Positions 35,693 through 47,733 of a stretch of DNA of 64,000 bases are shown piece by piece. This DNA comes from Nicotiana tabacum (taxonomy: Eukaryota > Streptophyta > Magnoliopsida > Solanales > Solanaceae), in the NCBI RefSeq assembly GCF_000715075.1, contig NC_134096.1, positions 69,879,026-69,943,025 of the forward strand. Reading direction: 5' to 3'. Made by a program: the position numbers and the translations under genes. The notes below the pieces were generated by a model. The model did not search any database and was not told the origin of the DNA. It saw only the letters and a list, made by a program, of their open reading frames with translations. How positions within the stretch are numbered: position 1 is the first letter of the stretch; each line of letters begins with the position of its first letter.

Positions 35693-38600
35693 TGTAACGA
35701 CCTTGCCGGTCGTTTCGAGAGTTATAGCCCCGTTTCCCCATTTCTACTTCTTTTTGTGTTATTCAGCTATGTTATGTTATATCGGGTTAGTTGGTTCGGG
35801 TCCGGAAGAAACTCGGAGTGAAATGAGATACTTAGTCTCATAATTAAAAAAGATTAAGTTAGAAAAGTGGACCGGATATGGACCTATGTGTAAACGACCT
35901 CGGATTCGAATTCTGATGATTCCAATAGCTCCGTATGGTGATTTTGGGCTTAGGAGTGTGTCCGGAATATTATTTGGAGATCCGTTGATGAATTAGGCTT
36001 GAAATGCCGAAAGTTTAATTTTTGAGAAGTTTGACTGGGGGATTGACTTTTTGATATCGGGCTCGGAATCCGATTCTAAAAATTGGAATACCTCTGTTAT
36101 GTCATTTATGACTTATGTGCAAAATTGAAGGTCAATCGGACGTGATTTGATAGGTTTCGGAGTTGTTTATAGAAATTAGAAATTTCAAAGTTTATTAGGC
36201 TTGAATTGGGGTGTAATTCATGGTTTTAGCATTGTTTGAGGTGATTTGACGGTTCGACTAAGTTCGTATGATGTTTTAGGACTTGTTGGTATATTTGGTT
36301 GAGGTCCCGAGGGGCTCGGATGAGTTTTGGATGGTTAACAGGTTGGATTATGGACTTGGAACTCTGCTGGAATTTTTCTGATGCACCATCTGGTTTCCTT
36401 CATCGCGTTCGCGAAGAGGAAGTGAGAGGCTGGCAATATTTGCTCTTCGCATTCGCGAAGAGAAGAACGCGTTCGCGAAGGGTGGATTGGGTGTGCATCG
36501 CGAATGCGAGAGGCGTTACACGTTCGCAAAGAAGAGAGGAAGCAGTCGAGAACCCCAGGCAATTGGTCTACGCGTTCGCGTAGGGGGTGTCGCGTGTGCG
36601 TAGTGTGGGGGAACGAAGCATCACATTCGCGATGGGTTGGACGCGTTCGCGTAGAAGGTATTAAGGTAGAGGCATTTTGTGCTTCGCGAATGCGAGGGTG
36701 ATGTCACGTTCGCGAAGGAGGAATTTGGACGAGAGCTATTTTGTGTTTCGCCAAGGCGAGGCACTGACCGCGTTCACGAAGAAGAAAAGCCCGGGCAATG
36801 AGTTTACGTTCTGAAAATGGGACTTCGTCCCATTTTTAGTTTTTGACGATTTGGAGCTCGGATTAAGGCGATGTTTGGGTCATTTTCAGAGAAAACAACT
36901 GGGTAAGTGTTCTTAACTCAATATTGGTTAATTACCCGAAGCCATGGTTGTTTTAATCATTTAATTGGTGAATTGAGTTGAGAAAATTTGAAAACCCTTT
37001 TGGTTTAAATTAAAGATTTGAGGGTCGAGTTGGGGTCAGCTTTTGGTAAAATTGGTATGGTTAAACTCGTGGTTGAATGGGCTTCCGAATTTTGTAACTT
37101 TTGTCGAGTTTCGAGATGTGGGTCCCGCAGGCGATTTTTGAGCTAATTTTTGGATTTTTATGGACAATCATTATTTTCTTATGGAATTAATTCCAATGAA
37201 TTTTATTGACTGCAACGACTTATTAATGACCAGATTTGAGGTGTTTGGAGATCAATTCACGAGGAAAGGACATTGCAGAATAAGAATTTCATGGCTTGAA
37301 GTAAGTAACGATTGTAAATCTAGTCCTGAGGGTATGAAACCCCGGATTTCGTATCATTTTACTACTTTGAGGTGACGCACATGCTAGGTGACGGACGTAT
37401 GGGCGTGCACCGTTGGGGATTGGTGACTTGGTCCGTCCCGTAGCAACTGTAAAGTTGCATATTCTGTTGAAACTATAAGATACTTTTATGTTTTAGAAAG
37501 AGTTTCTGTAAATTGGGCTGAAGGCCATGTTTGGGCCTTGTGCCAGTGCTGTTTGGACTCTTAGGGGCCTTTTCTTACTATCCTCTCATTGTTTTCGATT
37601 GAAAATCTATACTCAGTCATGTTTATATTTGTTTAACGCATAACTCAGTTTTATGACTCTATTTTGATGCATATAAATGTTTTGGGCCGAATGCCCTGTT
37701 TTACTGAAATGCCCGAGTGGCCTGAGAGGTTTATGACTGAGTGAGGTCGAGAGCCTGATTTGTGAGGATATTTATGGGATCGGGCTGCACGCCATAGCAT
37801 GTTTGATATCGGCCGAGGGCCTGATTATGAGGATGAATGTGGATCAGGGCTACCCGCCTGCAGCATACTTTATTATTATAGCACGTGAGTTGTCCGTGCA
37901 GCACGTGAGTTGTCCATGCAGATTATAGCGATTGGGATGAAGGATCCCCTCCGAAGTCTGTACACACCCCCAGTGAGCGCAGGTACCTACTGAGTGTGAG
38001 TGCCGAGTGCCGAGTGCCAAGTGCTGAGTGACTGGGAGGCATGAGTGATTATGAGGTATGCCCGAGTGGCAGAGTGATTGTGAGGCATGCCCGAGTGGCA
38101 CGAGTGACTGTGAGGTTTTCCCGAGGGGCTGTTTATGAGTGATGTTTTGCCCTAGGGGCTGTTTATGATTTCACCATTTTTGCTCACCTTTGCATTTTTC
38201 CTCTGTTTGAAAACTGTTGAAAAATATCTTTAAATGATTTTTACTGGAACTGGGTTTAAACGAGATGTTTTGATTCAAATCCTGATTTTAAAAGCATATG
38301 GTATTTTACTGAGTTTTCCTGATATGAATGTTGTATGCTTTATTGCTCGTCACTACTGCTCAGTCTTTATTTATTGTTGTTACTTATTGAGTTGGCGTAC
38401 TCACGTTAATCCCTGCACCTTGTGTGCAGATTCAGGTGTAGCTGGACACGGTGGCGGTTATTGATTGTTCTGGTTGCAGATTTTCTTGGAGATAGCAAGG
38501 TAGCTGTTTGGCGATCGCAGCCCCTGCTCTTCTCTCTCTTATCTTCCTCTAGTTGTATTTATCTATTTTCTAGGCTGAGTTAGCCTTGGTATTGTTAGAC

Positions 38601-38815
38601 AGATAGTAGTAGATGCTCATGACTGGTGACACCCCGATGTCGGGCTTTTCCTTCCTCACTTTTATTTAGATTGGAACTCCTTTATGAAGGTTTTTATGTT
38701 AAATAACATTGAAATTATCTTTGAAATGAAAATATCAGTTTGTTTTGGAAATGAGTCGGCTTGCCTAGTTCCACGATAGGCGCCATCACGACAGGGGTTA
38801 GTTTGGGTCGTGTCA
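35693..38815 (+). repeat. 5' LTR of Tekay-like element
   Basis: 3123 bp, TGTAACGACC...GGTCGTGTCA. It carries a CpG-dense array (36390-36790), donor GAA/GTAAGTAAC at 37301, GAGGTGACGCACATG at 37370, a short 'gcccgagtgg' minisatellite (about 37995-38150) and acceptor TTGTGTGCAG ending 38429. It has two blocks absent from the 3' LTR (about 105 bp near 35840-35940 and about 215 bp near 37815-38030). Confidence 0.93.
36390..36790 (+). repeat. CpG-dense word array in the 5' LTR
   Basis: About a dozen scattered variants of TTCGCGAA / GCGTTCGCGAAG within 400 bp, in otherwise AT-rich LTR. The same array sits at 44620-45010 in the 3' LTR. Confidence 0.85.
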
Positions 38816-38818
38816 GAT

Positions 38819-38830
38819 TGGTATCAGAGC
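38819..38830 (+). other. Primer-binding site, tRNA-iMet type
   Basis: TGGTATCAGAGC three bases after the 5' LTR end. Confidence 0.9.
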
Positions 38831-39014
38831 CTAGGTTACATAGGTCTCACGAGTCATGAGCGGGTTTAGTAGAGTCTTGCGGATCAGTACGGAGACGTCT
38901 GTACTTATCTTCGAGAGGCTGCAGAACCTTTAGGAAACTCCACATTCTTGAATTCTTGTCGTGCGAATCTGTTAATTCTAGTAACTAAACATTTGTTATT
39001 TCATTCTCTCACAG

Positions 39015-42000
39015 ATGGTTAGGACTCGTGCTACCGGTCAGGAGGGCCAGCCACCAGTACCACTAGCCAGGGCTGCGAGAGGCCGAGGCCACGGTAGAAG
39101 CCGTGGTAAGGGCAGAGGTGCAGCCCGTACATCAGCTGGGGCAGTACCTGCAGATCCATCGGTGGTCCCAGATCAGGACCAGGTTCCAGATGTTGATGCA
39201 CCAGCTCAGGTACCACCTGTGCCTATTGTTATTCCAGGCCTTCAGGAGGCCCTAGTTCAGATTCTGACAGCGTGTACCGGCCTTGCCCAGGCGATCTCTA
39301 TTTCGACGGCCGTAACCACTTCTCAGGCCAGGGGAGACACTCAGACTCTCGTTGCTCGAACACCCGAGCAGATTATTCAGGGACTTCAGACACCAGAGGC
39401 ACCACCAGCCCAGTCGGTTACAGTTGCTCAGGATTATGTGGTTCCTGCTATGCCTGAGGATGATCAGCGTAGGTTGGAGAGGTTTGGGAGACTCCATCCA
39501 CCACCTTTCAGTGGCACAGAGAGAGAGGATGCTGAGGACTTTTTGGATAGGTGTCAAAGGATACTCCGTACTGCTGGTATTTTGGAGACTTGTGGGGTCT
39601 CATTCACTACCTTTCAGTTTTCTGGGGCTGCACTCAGATGGTGGGAGACTTACGAGAGGCGTAGGCCTGTTGGCACAACACCCCTTACTTGGAAGCAGTT
39701 CTCCGTGGTTTATTTTGGAGAAGTTCGTGCCTCGATCCCGCAGAGAGGAGCTGCGTAGACAGTTTAAGCAGCTTCGCCAGGGAGATATGTCTGTGACGTA
39801 GTATGAGATGCGGTTCTCTGAGTTGGCCCATCATGCGATCTGGTTGGTTTCCATGGACAGGGAGAGGATCATGAGGTTTATTGATGGTCTCACTTATCAA
39901 CTACAGTTGCTCATGACCCGAGAGAGGGTTTTGGGTGCTACTTTTGATGAGGTTGTCGACATTGCTCGACAGATTGAGATGGTTTGTGGTCAGGAGAGGG
40001 TTGAGAGGGAGGCGAAGAGGCCTCATTGTTAGGGTGGATTCAGCGGTGCTCCTTTGGGGGGTCAGTTCCAGCACGGTAGAGGTCGTCATTTCAGACAGGC
40101 TCAGTCAGCTCGGCCATTTCACCGTGGTGCATCATCTGGCCATGGTTCTCACAGTTCTCATCAAGGCCACTCATCACTTAATGCCCTTCCAGCTCAGAGT
40201 TCGTCCCGTGCTCTACCTGTTCAGGGCTCTTCCATGCCAGAATCATTTACCAGTTATCCCGGTGCTAAGGGTTCCCTTCAGTTTCCGCCGCCAGCACCAG
40301 GGAGTTATTTTGAGTGTGGGGAGCTTGGGCATATGTGGAGGCAGTGTCCTCATCGTCATGGAGGTCTATCTGAGTAGATGAGTCAGCCTCGGACTACAGC
40401 ACCAATTACCTCACCACCCGCCCAGTCAGCTCGGGGTGGATGTCAGTCAGCTAGGGGTCGCCCTAGAGGGGGAGGCAAATCAGGGGGTGGTCAGGCCCAT
40501 TTCTATGCTCTTCTTGCCAGACTAGATGCTATTATTTCAGATGCTGTGATTACAGGTATTGTCTCAGTTTGTAACAGAGATGCCTCAGTATTATTTGACT
40601 CTGGTTCCACGTATTCATATGTTTCCTCTTATTTCGCCCATTTTTTGGATATGCCCCGTGAGTCTCTAGTTTCTTCTGTTCATGTATCTACTCTTGTGGG
40701 CGATACTATTATTGTGGACCGTGTATATCGGTCATGTGTGGTGACTATTAGGGGTCTAGAGACCCAAGTAGACCTTTTGCTGCTCAGTATGGTCGACTTT
40801 GATGTGATATTGGGTATGGATTGGTTATCTCTATGTCATGCTGTTCTAGATTGTCACGCTAAGATGGTGACGTTGACTATGCCAGGAATTCCGAGGGTTG
40901 AGTGGAGTCGTTCTGTAGATTATGTACCAAGTAGGGTGATTTCATATTTGAAGGCTCAACGCATGGTTGAGAAGGGTTGCCTATCTTATTTGGCTTTTGT
41001 GAGGGATGTTAGTGCAGAGACTCCTGTCATTGATTCTGTTCCGGTGGTACGTGATTTTCCGGATGTGTTTCCTGCAGACCTGCCGGGCATGCTGCCTGAC
41101 AGGGATATTGACTTTGGTATTGATTTGGTGTCGGGCACTCAGCCCATTTCTATTCCACCGTTTTGTATGGCACCGGTGGAGTTGAAGGAATTGAAAGAAC
41201 AGCTTCAGGAACTCCTTGATAAGGGGTTTATTCGGCCTAGTGTGTCACCTTGGGGTGCACCAGTTCTATTTGTGAAGAAGAAGGATGGTTCCATGAGAAT
41301 GTGTATTGATTACAAGCAGTTGAACAAGGTCACAGTCAAGAACAAGTATCCTTTGCCTTGTATTGATGATTTATTTGACCAGCTTCAGGGAGCGAGGGTG
41401 TTCTCCAAGATTTATTTGAGGTTCGGTTATCATCAGCTGAAGATTCGAGATTCAGATATTCTTAAGATAGCTTTCAGGACCCGATATGGCAATTATGAGT
41501 TCTTGGTGATGTCTTCTGGGTTGATCAATTCCCCAGCAGCGTTCATGCATTTGATGAACATTGTATTCCACCCCTATTTGGACTCATTCATCGTTGTATT
41601 CATTGATGACATCCTGGTGTACTCTCGTAGCCAGGAGGAGCACGCTCAGCATTTGAGGATTGTATTATAGAGATTGAGGGAGGAGAAGCTTTATGCAAAG
41701 TTCTCCAAGTGTGAGTTTTGGCTCAGTTCAGTAGCATTCTTGGGACACGTGGTGTCCAGTGAGGGTATTTGGGTGGATCCGAAAAAGATAGAGGCGGTGC
41801 AGAATTGGCCTAGACCATCCTCAGCCACGGAGATTAGGATCTTTCTTGGTTTGGCGGGTTATTACCGTCGCTTTGTGGAGGTATTTTCATCTATTGCATC
41901 GCCCTTGACCAAATTTACCCAAAAGGGTGCTCCATTCAGGTGGTCAGATGAGTGTGATGAGAGCTTTCAGAAGCTCAAGACTGCTTTAACCACAGCTCCA

Positions 42001-44008
42001 GTGTTAGTTCTGCCATCAGCTTCGGGTTCTTACACCGTGTATTGTGATGCCTTGAGGATAGGCATTGCTTGTGTTTTGATGCAGGAGGGTAGGGTAATTG
42101 CCTATGCCTCGCGCCAATTGAAGACCCATGAGTAAAACTATCCTGTCCATGATCTTGAGTTAGTAGCCATTGTTCACGCCTTGAAGATTTTGTGCCATTA
42201 TTTGTATGGGGTTCATTGTGAGATCTATACTGATCACCGGAGTCTGCAGTATCTGTTAAAGCAGAAGGGTATTAATTTGCATCAGCGGAGATCGTTGGAG
42301 CTTCTTAAGGACTATGATATCACTATTTTGTACCATCCGGGGAAGACAATGTGGTGGCCGATGTTTTGAATCGCCGGGTAGAAAGTTTGGGAAGTTTAGC
42401 ATATCTTCCAGCAGCAGAGAGACCTTTGGCATTGGATGTTCAGGCCTTAGCGGGCCAACTTGTCAGATTGGATATTTCGGAGCCTAGTCGGGTATTGGCT
42501 TGTGTGGTCTCCAGGTCTTCTCTTTATGACCGTATCAGGGAGCGTCAGTATGATAACCCCCACTTGCTCATTCTTCAGGATAGGGTTCGGAGAGGTGATG
42601 CTAGGGATGTGACTATTGGTGATGACGGCGTGCTGAGAATGCAGGGCTGGATATGTGCGCCTAATGTAGATGGGCTTCGAGAGTTGATTCTTGAGGAGGC
42701 CCACAGCTCGCGATAATCCATCCATCCTGGTGCCGTGAAGATGTACCAGGATTTGAGGCAGCACTATTGGTGGAGGCGGATGAAGAAGGATATAGATGGG
42801 TTTGTGGCTCGGTGTCTCAACTGCCAGCAGGTTAAGCATGAGCATTAGAGACCAGGTGGCTTGCTTCAGAGATTAGAGATCCTAGAGTGGAAGTGGGAGC
42901 GGATCACCATGGACTTTGTAGTTGGGTTCCCACGGACCTCGAGGAAGTTCGGTGCCATTTGGGTTATTGTGGATCGCTGACCAAGTCCGCGCACTTCATT
43001 CCAGTTGGTACTACTTACTCTTCAGAGCGGTTGGATGAGATTTACATCCGAGGGATCGTTCGCCTGCATGGTGTCCCAGCTTCCATCATTTCAGATAGGG
43101 GTGCTCAGTTCACATCGCAGTTTTGGAGGGCCGTGCAACGAGAGTTGGGTACTCAGGTTGAGTTGAGCACATCTTTTCACCCTCAGACGGATAGGCAGTC
43201 CGAGCGCACTATTCAGATATTGGAGGATATGTTACGTGCTTGTGTCATTAACTTTGGGCGTTCATGGGACCAGTTTCTGACACTCACGGAGTTTGCATAT
43301 AACAACAGTTATCAGTTGAGTATTCAGATGGCCCCGTACGAGGCTTTATATGGGAGGAGGTGTAGATCTCCGGTTGGATGGTTTGAGCCAGGTGAGGCTA
43401 GGCTCTTAGGTACAGACTTGGTCCAGGACGCATTAGATAAGGTAAAATTGATTCAGGAGCGGCTTCGCACGGCGCAATCTAGGCAGAAGAGCTACGCGGA
43501 TAGGAAGGTCCGTGATGTGTCTTTTATGGTTGGGGAGAAGGTTTTGCTGAAGGTATCACCCATGAAGGGTGTTATGAGGTTTGGGAAGAGGGGTAAGTTG
43601 AGCCCCTGGTTTATTGGGCCTTTTGAGGTGCTTAAGAGGATAGGAGATGTGGCTTATAAGCTTGCCTTGCCACCCAGCTTGTCGAGTGTGCATCCAGTGT
43701 TTCATGTTTCCATGCTCCAGAAGTATGTTGGAGATCCGTCCCATGTTTTGGATTTCAGCACGGTTCAGTTGGAGGGTGATATGACCTGTGATGTAGAGCC
43801 GGTGGCTATTTTAGATCGGCAGGTTCGTAGGTTGAGGTCAAAGGATATAGCTTCAGTGAAGGTGCAATGGAGAGGTCAGCCTGTGGAAGAGGCCACATGA
43901 GAGATTGAGCAGGAGATGCGGAGCAAATATCCACGCCTATTCGAGACTCCAGTTATGTTTCTAGACCCGTTCGAGGACGAACAAATGTTTAAGAGGGGGA
44001 GGATGTAA
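39015..44008 (+). pseudogene. Tekay-like gag-pol polyprotein, degenerate
   Basis: ATG 39015 (MVRTRATGQEGQPP). Gag capsid LHPPPFSGTEREDAEDFLDR, frameshift at about 39715, knuckle CGELGHMWRQC at about 40315 with its first Cys visible upstream (YFECGELGH). Protease [11 protein letters not shown] (40590-40620) intact. [22 protein letters not shown]; motif A reads [12 protein letters not shown], so the first catalytic Asp is Tyr; motif [11 protein letters not shown] intact. RNase [28 protein letters not shown]. Integrase zinc domain HSSR...CLNCQQV, core [33 protein letters not shown]-terminal LSPWFIGPFEVLKRIGDVAY and VKVQWRGQPVEEAT. In-frame stops after 39756, 39799, 40030, 40375, 41668, 42133, 42714, 42847 and 43898, and frameshifts near 42355 and 42980. 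Confidence 0.92.
43991..44003 (+). other. Polypurine tract of Tekay-like element
   Basis: AAGAGGGGGAGGA directly before the 3' LTR. The polyprotein stop lies a few bases into the LTR. Confidence 0.85.
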
Positions 44009-46800
44009 CGACCCGGCCGGTCGTTTCGAGAGTTATAGCCCTGTTTTCCCCATTTCTACTTCTTTTTGTGTTATTCAGCTATGTTATGTTATATTGGGTT
44101 AGTTGGTTCGGGTCCGGAAGGAACTCGGAGTGAAATGAGACACTTAGTCTAGTGATTTTGGGCTTAGGAGCGTGTCCGGAATATTATTTAGAGGTCCGTA
44201 GAGGAATTAGGCTTGAAATGCCGAAAGTTTAATTTTTGAGAAGATTGACCGGGGGGTTGACTTTTTGATATCGGGGTCGGAATCCGATTATAAAAATTGG
44301 AATACCTCTGTTATGTCATATATGACTTGTGTGAAAAATATGAGGTCAATCGGACGTGATTTGATAGATTCCGAAGTCGTTTGTAGAAATTAAAAATTTC
44401 AAAGTTCATTAGGCTTGAATTGGGGTGTAATTCATGGTTTTAGCATTGTTTGAGGTAATTTGATGGTTCGACTAAGTCCGTATGATGTTTTAGGACTTCT
44501 TGGTATATTTGGTTGAGGTCCCGAGGGGCTCGGGTGAGTTTCGGATGGTTAACGGGTTAGATTATGGACTTGGAACTCTACTGGAATTTTTCTGATGCAC
44601 CATCTGATTTCCTTCATCGCATTCGCGAAGAGGAACTGAGAGGCTGGCATTATTTGCTCTTCATGTTCGCGAAGAGAAGAACGCGTTTGTGAAGGGTGGA
44701 CTGGGTGTGCATCGCGAACGCGAGAGGCGTTACGCGTTTACGAAGAAGAGAGGAAGCAGCCGAGGACCCCAGGCAATTGGTCTACGCATTCACGTAGGGG
44801 GTGTCGCGTGCGCGTAGTGAGGGGGAACGAAGCATCGCGTTCGCGATGGGTTGGACGTGTTCGCGTAGAAGGCATTGAGGCAGAGGCATTTTGTGCTTCG
44901 CGAACGCAAGGGTGATGTCGCGTTTGCGAAGGAGGAATTTGGACGGGAGCTATTTTGTGCTTCGCGAACGTGAGGCACTAACCGCGTTCGCGAAGAAGAA
45001 AAGCCTGGGCAGTGAGTTTAAGTTCCATTTTTAGTTTTTGATGATTTGGAGCTCGGATTGAGGCGATATTTGGGTCATTTTCAGAGGAAATAACTGGGTA
45101 AGTGTTCTTAACTCAATATTGGTTAAATTACCCGAATCCATGGTTGCTTTTATCATTTAATTGGTGAATTGAGTTGGGAAAATTTGAAAACTCTTTTGGT
45201 TTAAATTGAAGATTTGAGGGTCGAGTTGGGGTCGGATTTTGGTAAAATTGGTATGGTTAGACTCGTGGTTGAATGGGCTTCCGGATTTTGTAACTTTTGT
45301 CGAGTTCCGAGACGTGCGTTTTTTGAGCTAATTTTCGGATTTTTATGGAAAATCATTATTTTCTTATGGAATTAATTCCAATGAATTTTATTGACTGAAA
45401 CGAATTATTTATGACCAGATTCGAGGCGTTTGGAAACCAATTCACGAGGAAAGGACATTGCAGAATAAGAATTTCATGGCTTGAAGTAAGTAACGATTGT
45501 AAATCTAGTCCTGAGGGTATGAAACCCCGGATTTCGTATCATTTTACTACTTTGAGGTGACGCACATGCTAGGTGACGGGTGTGTGGGCGTGCATCGTTG
45601 GGGATTGGTGACTTGGTCCGTCCCGTAGCAACTGTAAAGTAGCATATTTTGTTGAAACTATATGATACTTATATGTTTTAGAAAGAGTTTCTGTAAATTG
45701 GGCTGAATGCCATGTTTGGGCCTTGTGCCAATGCTATTTGTACCCTTAGGTGCCTTTTCTTACTATCCTCTCATTGTTTTTGATTGAAAATCTATACTCA
45801 GTCATGTTTATACTTGTTTAACGCATAACTCAGTTTTATGACTCTATTTTGATGCATATAAATGTTTTGGGCCGAATGCCCTATTTTACTGAAATGCCCG
45901 AGTGACTTGAGAGGTTTATGACTGAGTGAGGCCGAGGGCCTGATTTGTGAGGATATTTATGGGATCGGGCTGCACGCTGTAGCATGTTTAATATCGGCCG
46001 AGGGGCACGAGTGACTGGGAGGCATGAGTGATAGTGAGGTATGCCCGAGTGGCAAGAGTGATTGTGAGGCATGCCCGAGTGGCACGAGAGACTGTGAGGT
46101 TTGCCCGAGGGGCTGTTTATGAGTGATGTTTTGCCCGAGGGGTTGTTTATGATTTCACCATTTTTGCTCACCTTTGCATTTTTCCTCTATTTGAAAACTA
46201 TTGAAAAATATCTTTAAATAATTTTTTACTGGAACTAGGTTTAAACGAAATGTTTTAATTCAAATCTTGATTTTAAAAGCATGTGGTATTTTACTGAGTT
46301 TTCCTGATATGAATGTTGTATGCTTTATTGCTCGTCACTACTGCTCAGTCTTTATTTATTGTTGTTACTTACTGAGTTGGCGTACTCACGTTACTCCCTG
46401 CACCTTGTGTGCAGATTCAGGTGTAGCTGGACATGGTAGCGATTATTGATTGTTCTGGTTGCAGATTTTCTTTGAAATAGCAAGGTAGCTGTTTGGCGAT
46501 CGCAGCCCCTACTCTTATCCCTCTTATCTTCCTCTAGTTGTATTTAGTTATTTTTCAGGCTGAGTTAGCCTTGGTATTGTTAGACAGATTGTAGTAGATG
46601 CTCATGACTAGTGACACCCCGATGTCGGGCTTTTCCTTCCGCACTTTTATTTTGATTGGAACTCCTTTATGAAGGTTTTTATGTTAAATAATATTGAAAT
46701 TATATTTGAAATGAAAATATCGGTTTGTTTTGGAAATGAGTCGGCTTGCCTGGTTCCACAATAGGCGCCATCACGACAGGGGTTAGTTTGGGTCGTGACA
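44004..46800 (+). repeat. 3' LTR of Tekay-like element
   Basis: 2797 bp, TGTAACGACCCGGCCGGTCG...GGTCGTGACA. Donor GAA/GTAAGT at 45486 and acceptor TGTGTGCAG ending 46414. About 326 bp shorter than its partner through two deletions. Confidence 0.93.
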
Positions 46801-47700
46801 AGCATGTGCCTTTATGAACGAATCTGCTAACATGGCAAAAGAATCGATGGAATTTGGCGGCAGATTGTGATACCAAATCATCGCTCCCTTCGAGAGGGTC
46901 TCCCAGAACATTTTCAACAACACGGATTCGATCTCATCGTCCTCCAAATCGTTACCCTTGATGGCACATGTGTAAGAGGTGAAATGTTCGTTAGGATCGG
47001 TCGTACCGTTATATTTGGGAATTTCGGGCATACGAAATTTTTTAGGGATTGGTTTTGGGGCCGCACTCGAGGGAAAAGGCTTTTGTATGGATTTTTTCGA
47101 ATCCAACCCTTTTATCATTGGTGGAGCTCCCGGGATCTGATCGACCCTGACATTGTATGTTTCCACTCTCTTGTCGTTGGCTTCGACTCATTTTGTGAGT
47201 TCTTCGAGCAATTTAGTAATTTGGAGAGTGGTCCCCGATTCTTGCTCGTTTGATTTCACTATGGCGGGCTCCATTCTGGGGGTGATTTCTCGAAGCAGAT
47301 TGGGATCTGGCCTGCTTTGTATATAAGTTTGGCTCTGCAACTGAGCTATCACTACTTGTTGGGCTTGTAACATCTCGAAGATCATGCGTAAGCTGACTTC
47401 GATTTCCCCCACGTTATGGGTGTCTCGAACTACGGATCGAGTATCGCCCTGAATGCTTTTTTCCGGTTCGGAACATTAGTTCGCCTCAAGAGCCACTTGC
47501 GAATTGACATCTAACGGTACTTCAGCTCGAATTTCGAGTACTTCGATTTGAGCCTCAGTGCCATCGTCAAGCGGCCTTCCGGCCCTGGGTACCAAGTTGT
47601 TGGTTTCATCTTGAAGGCCGGCTTCGTGGTCGATAGGTAAATCCATTGCTGATTTGAATTTGTAAACTGGTGTGTACTGCAGATTTATATCAAACAATCA
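46801..47700 (-). pseudogene. Tat gag, proximal part
   Basis: Minus-strand frames 47697-47476, 47412-47188 and 47166-46783. The capsid portion reads FRMPEIPKYNGTTDPNEHFT and ends DSFIKAHA at the Tekay insertion. It is split by stops, so no intact gag exists even without the insertion. Confidence 0.8.
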
Positions 47701-47713
47701 CTGTTATCCTTAG

Positions 47714-47730
47714 CCCCACGGTGGGTGCCA
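47714..47730 (-). other. Primer-binding site of Tat element
   Basis: The minus strand reads TGGCACCCACCGTGGGG three bases inside the 5' LTR. The position is right; I do not name the tRNA. Confidence 0.7.
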
Positions 47731-47733
47731 AAC

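Larger units (their letters stand above)
35693..46800 (+). mobile_element. Complete Tekay-like chromovirus nested in Tat gag
   Basis: 11.1 kb with LTRs 35693-38815 and 44004-46800 and perfect target-site duplication AGCAT (35688-35692 and 46801-46805). PBS TGGTATCAGAGC follows the 5' LTR and the tract AAGAGGGGGAGGA precedes the 3' LTR. Removing it restores the Tat gag frame (KAHA / GAIKVATRKS), proof of a later insertion. Coding is gag-protease-RT-RNase H-integrase with a chromodomain-like C-terminus. Confidence 0.95.

Noticed and set aside
39031..39557. Minus-strand frames opposite Tekay gag
   Set aside because: Shadows of the gag coding frame. No separate promoter or conserved domain.
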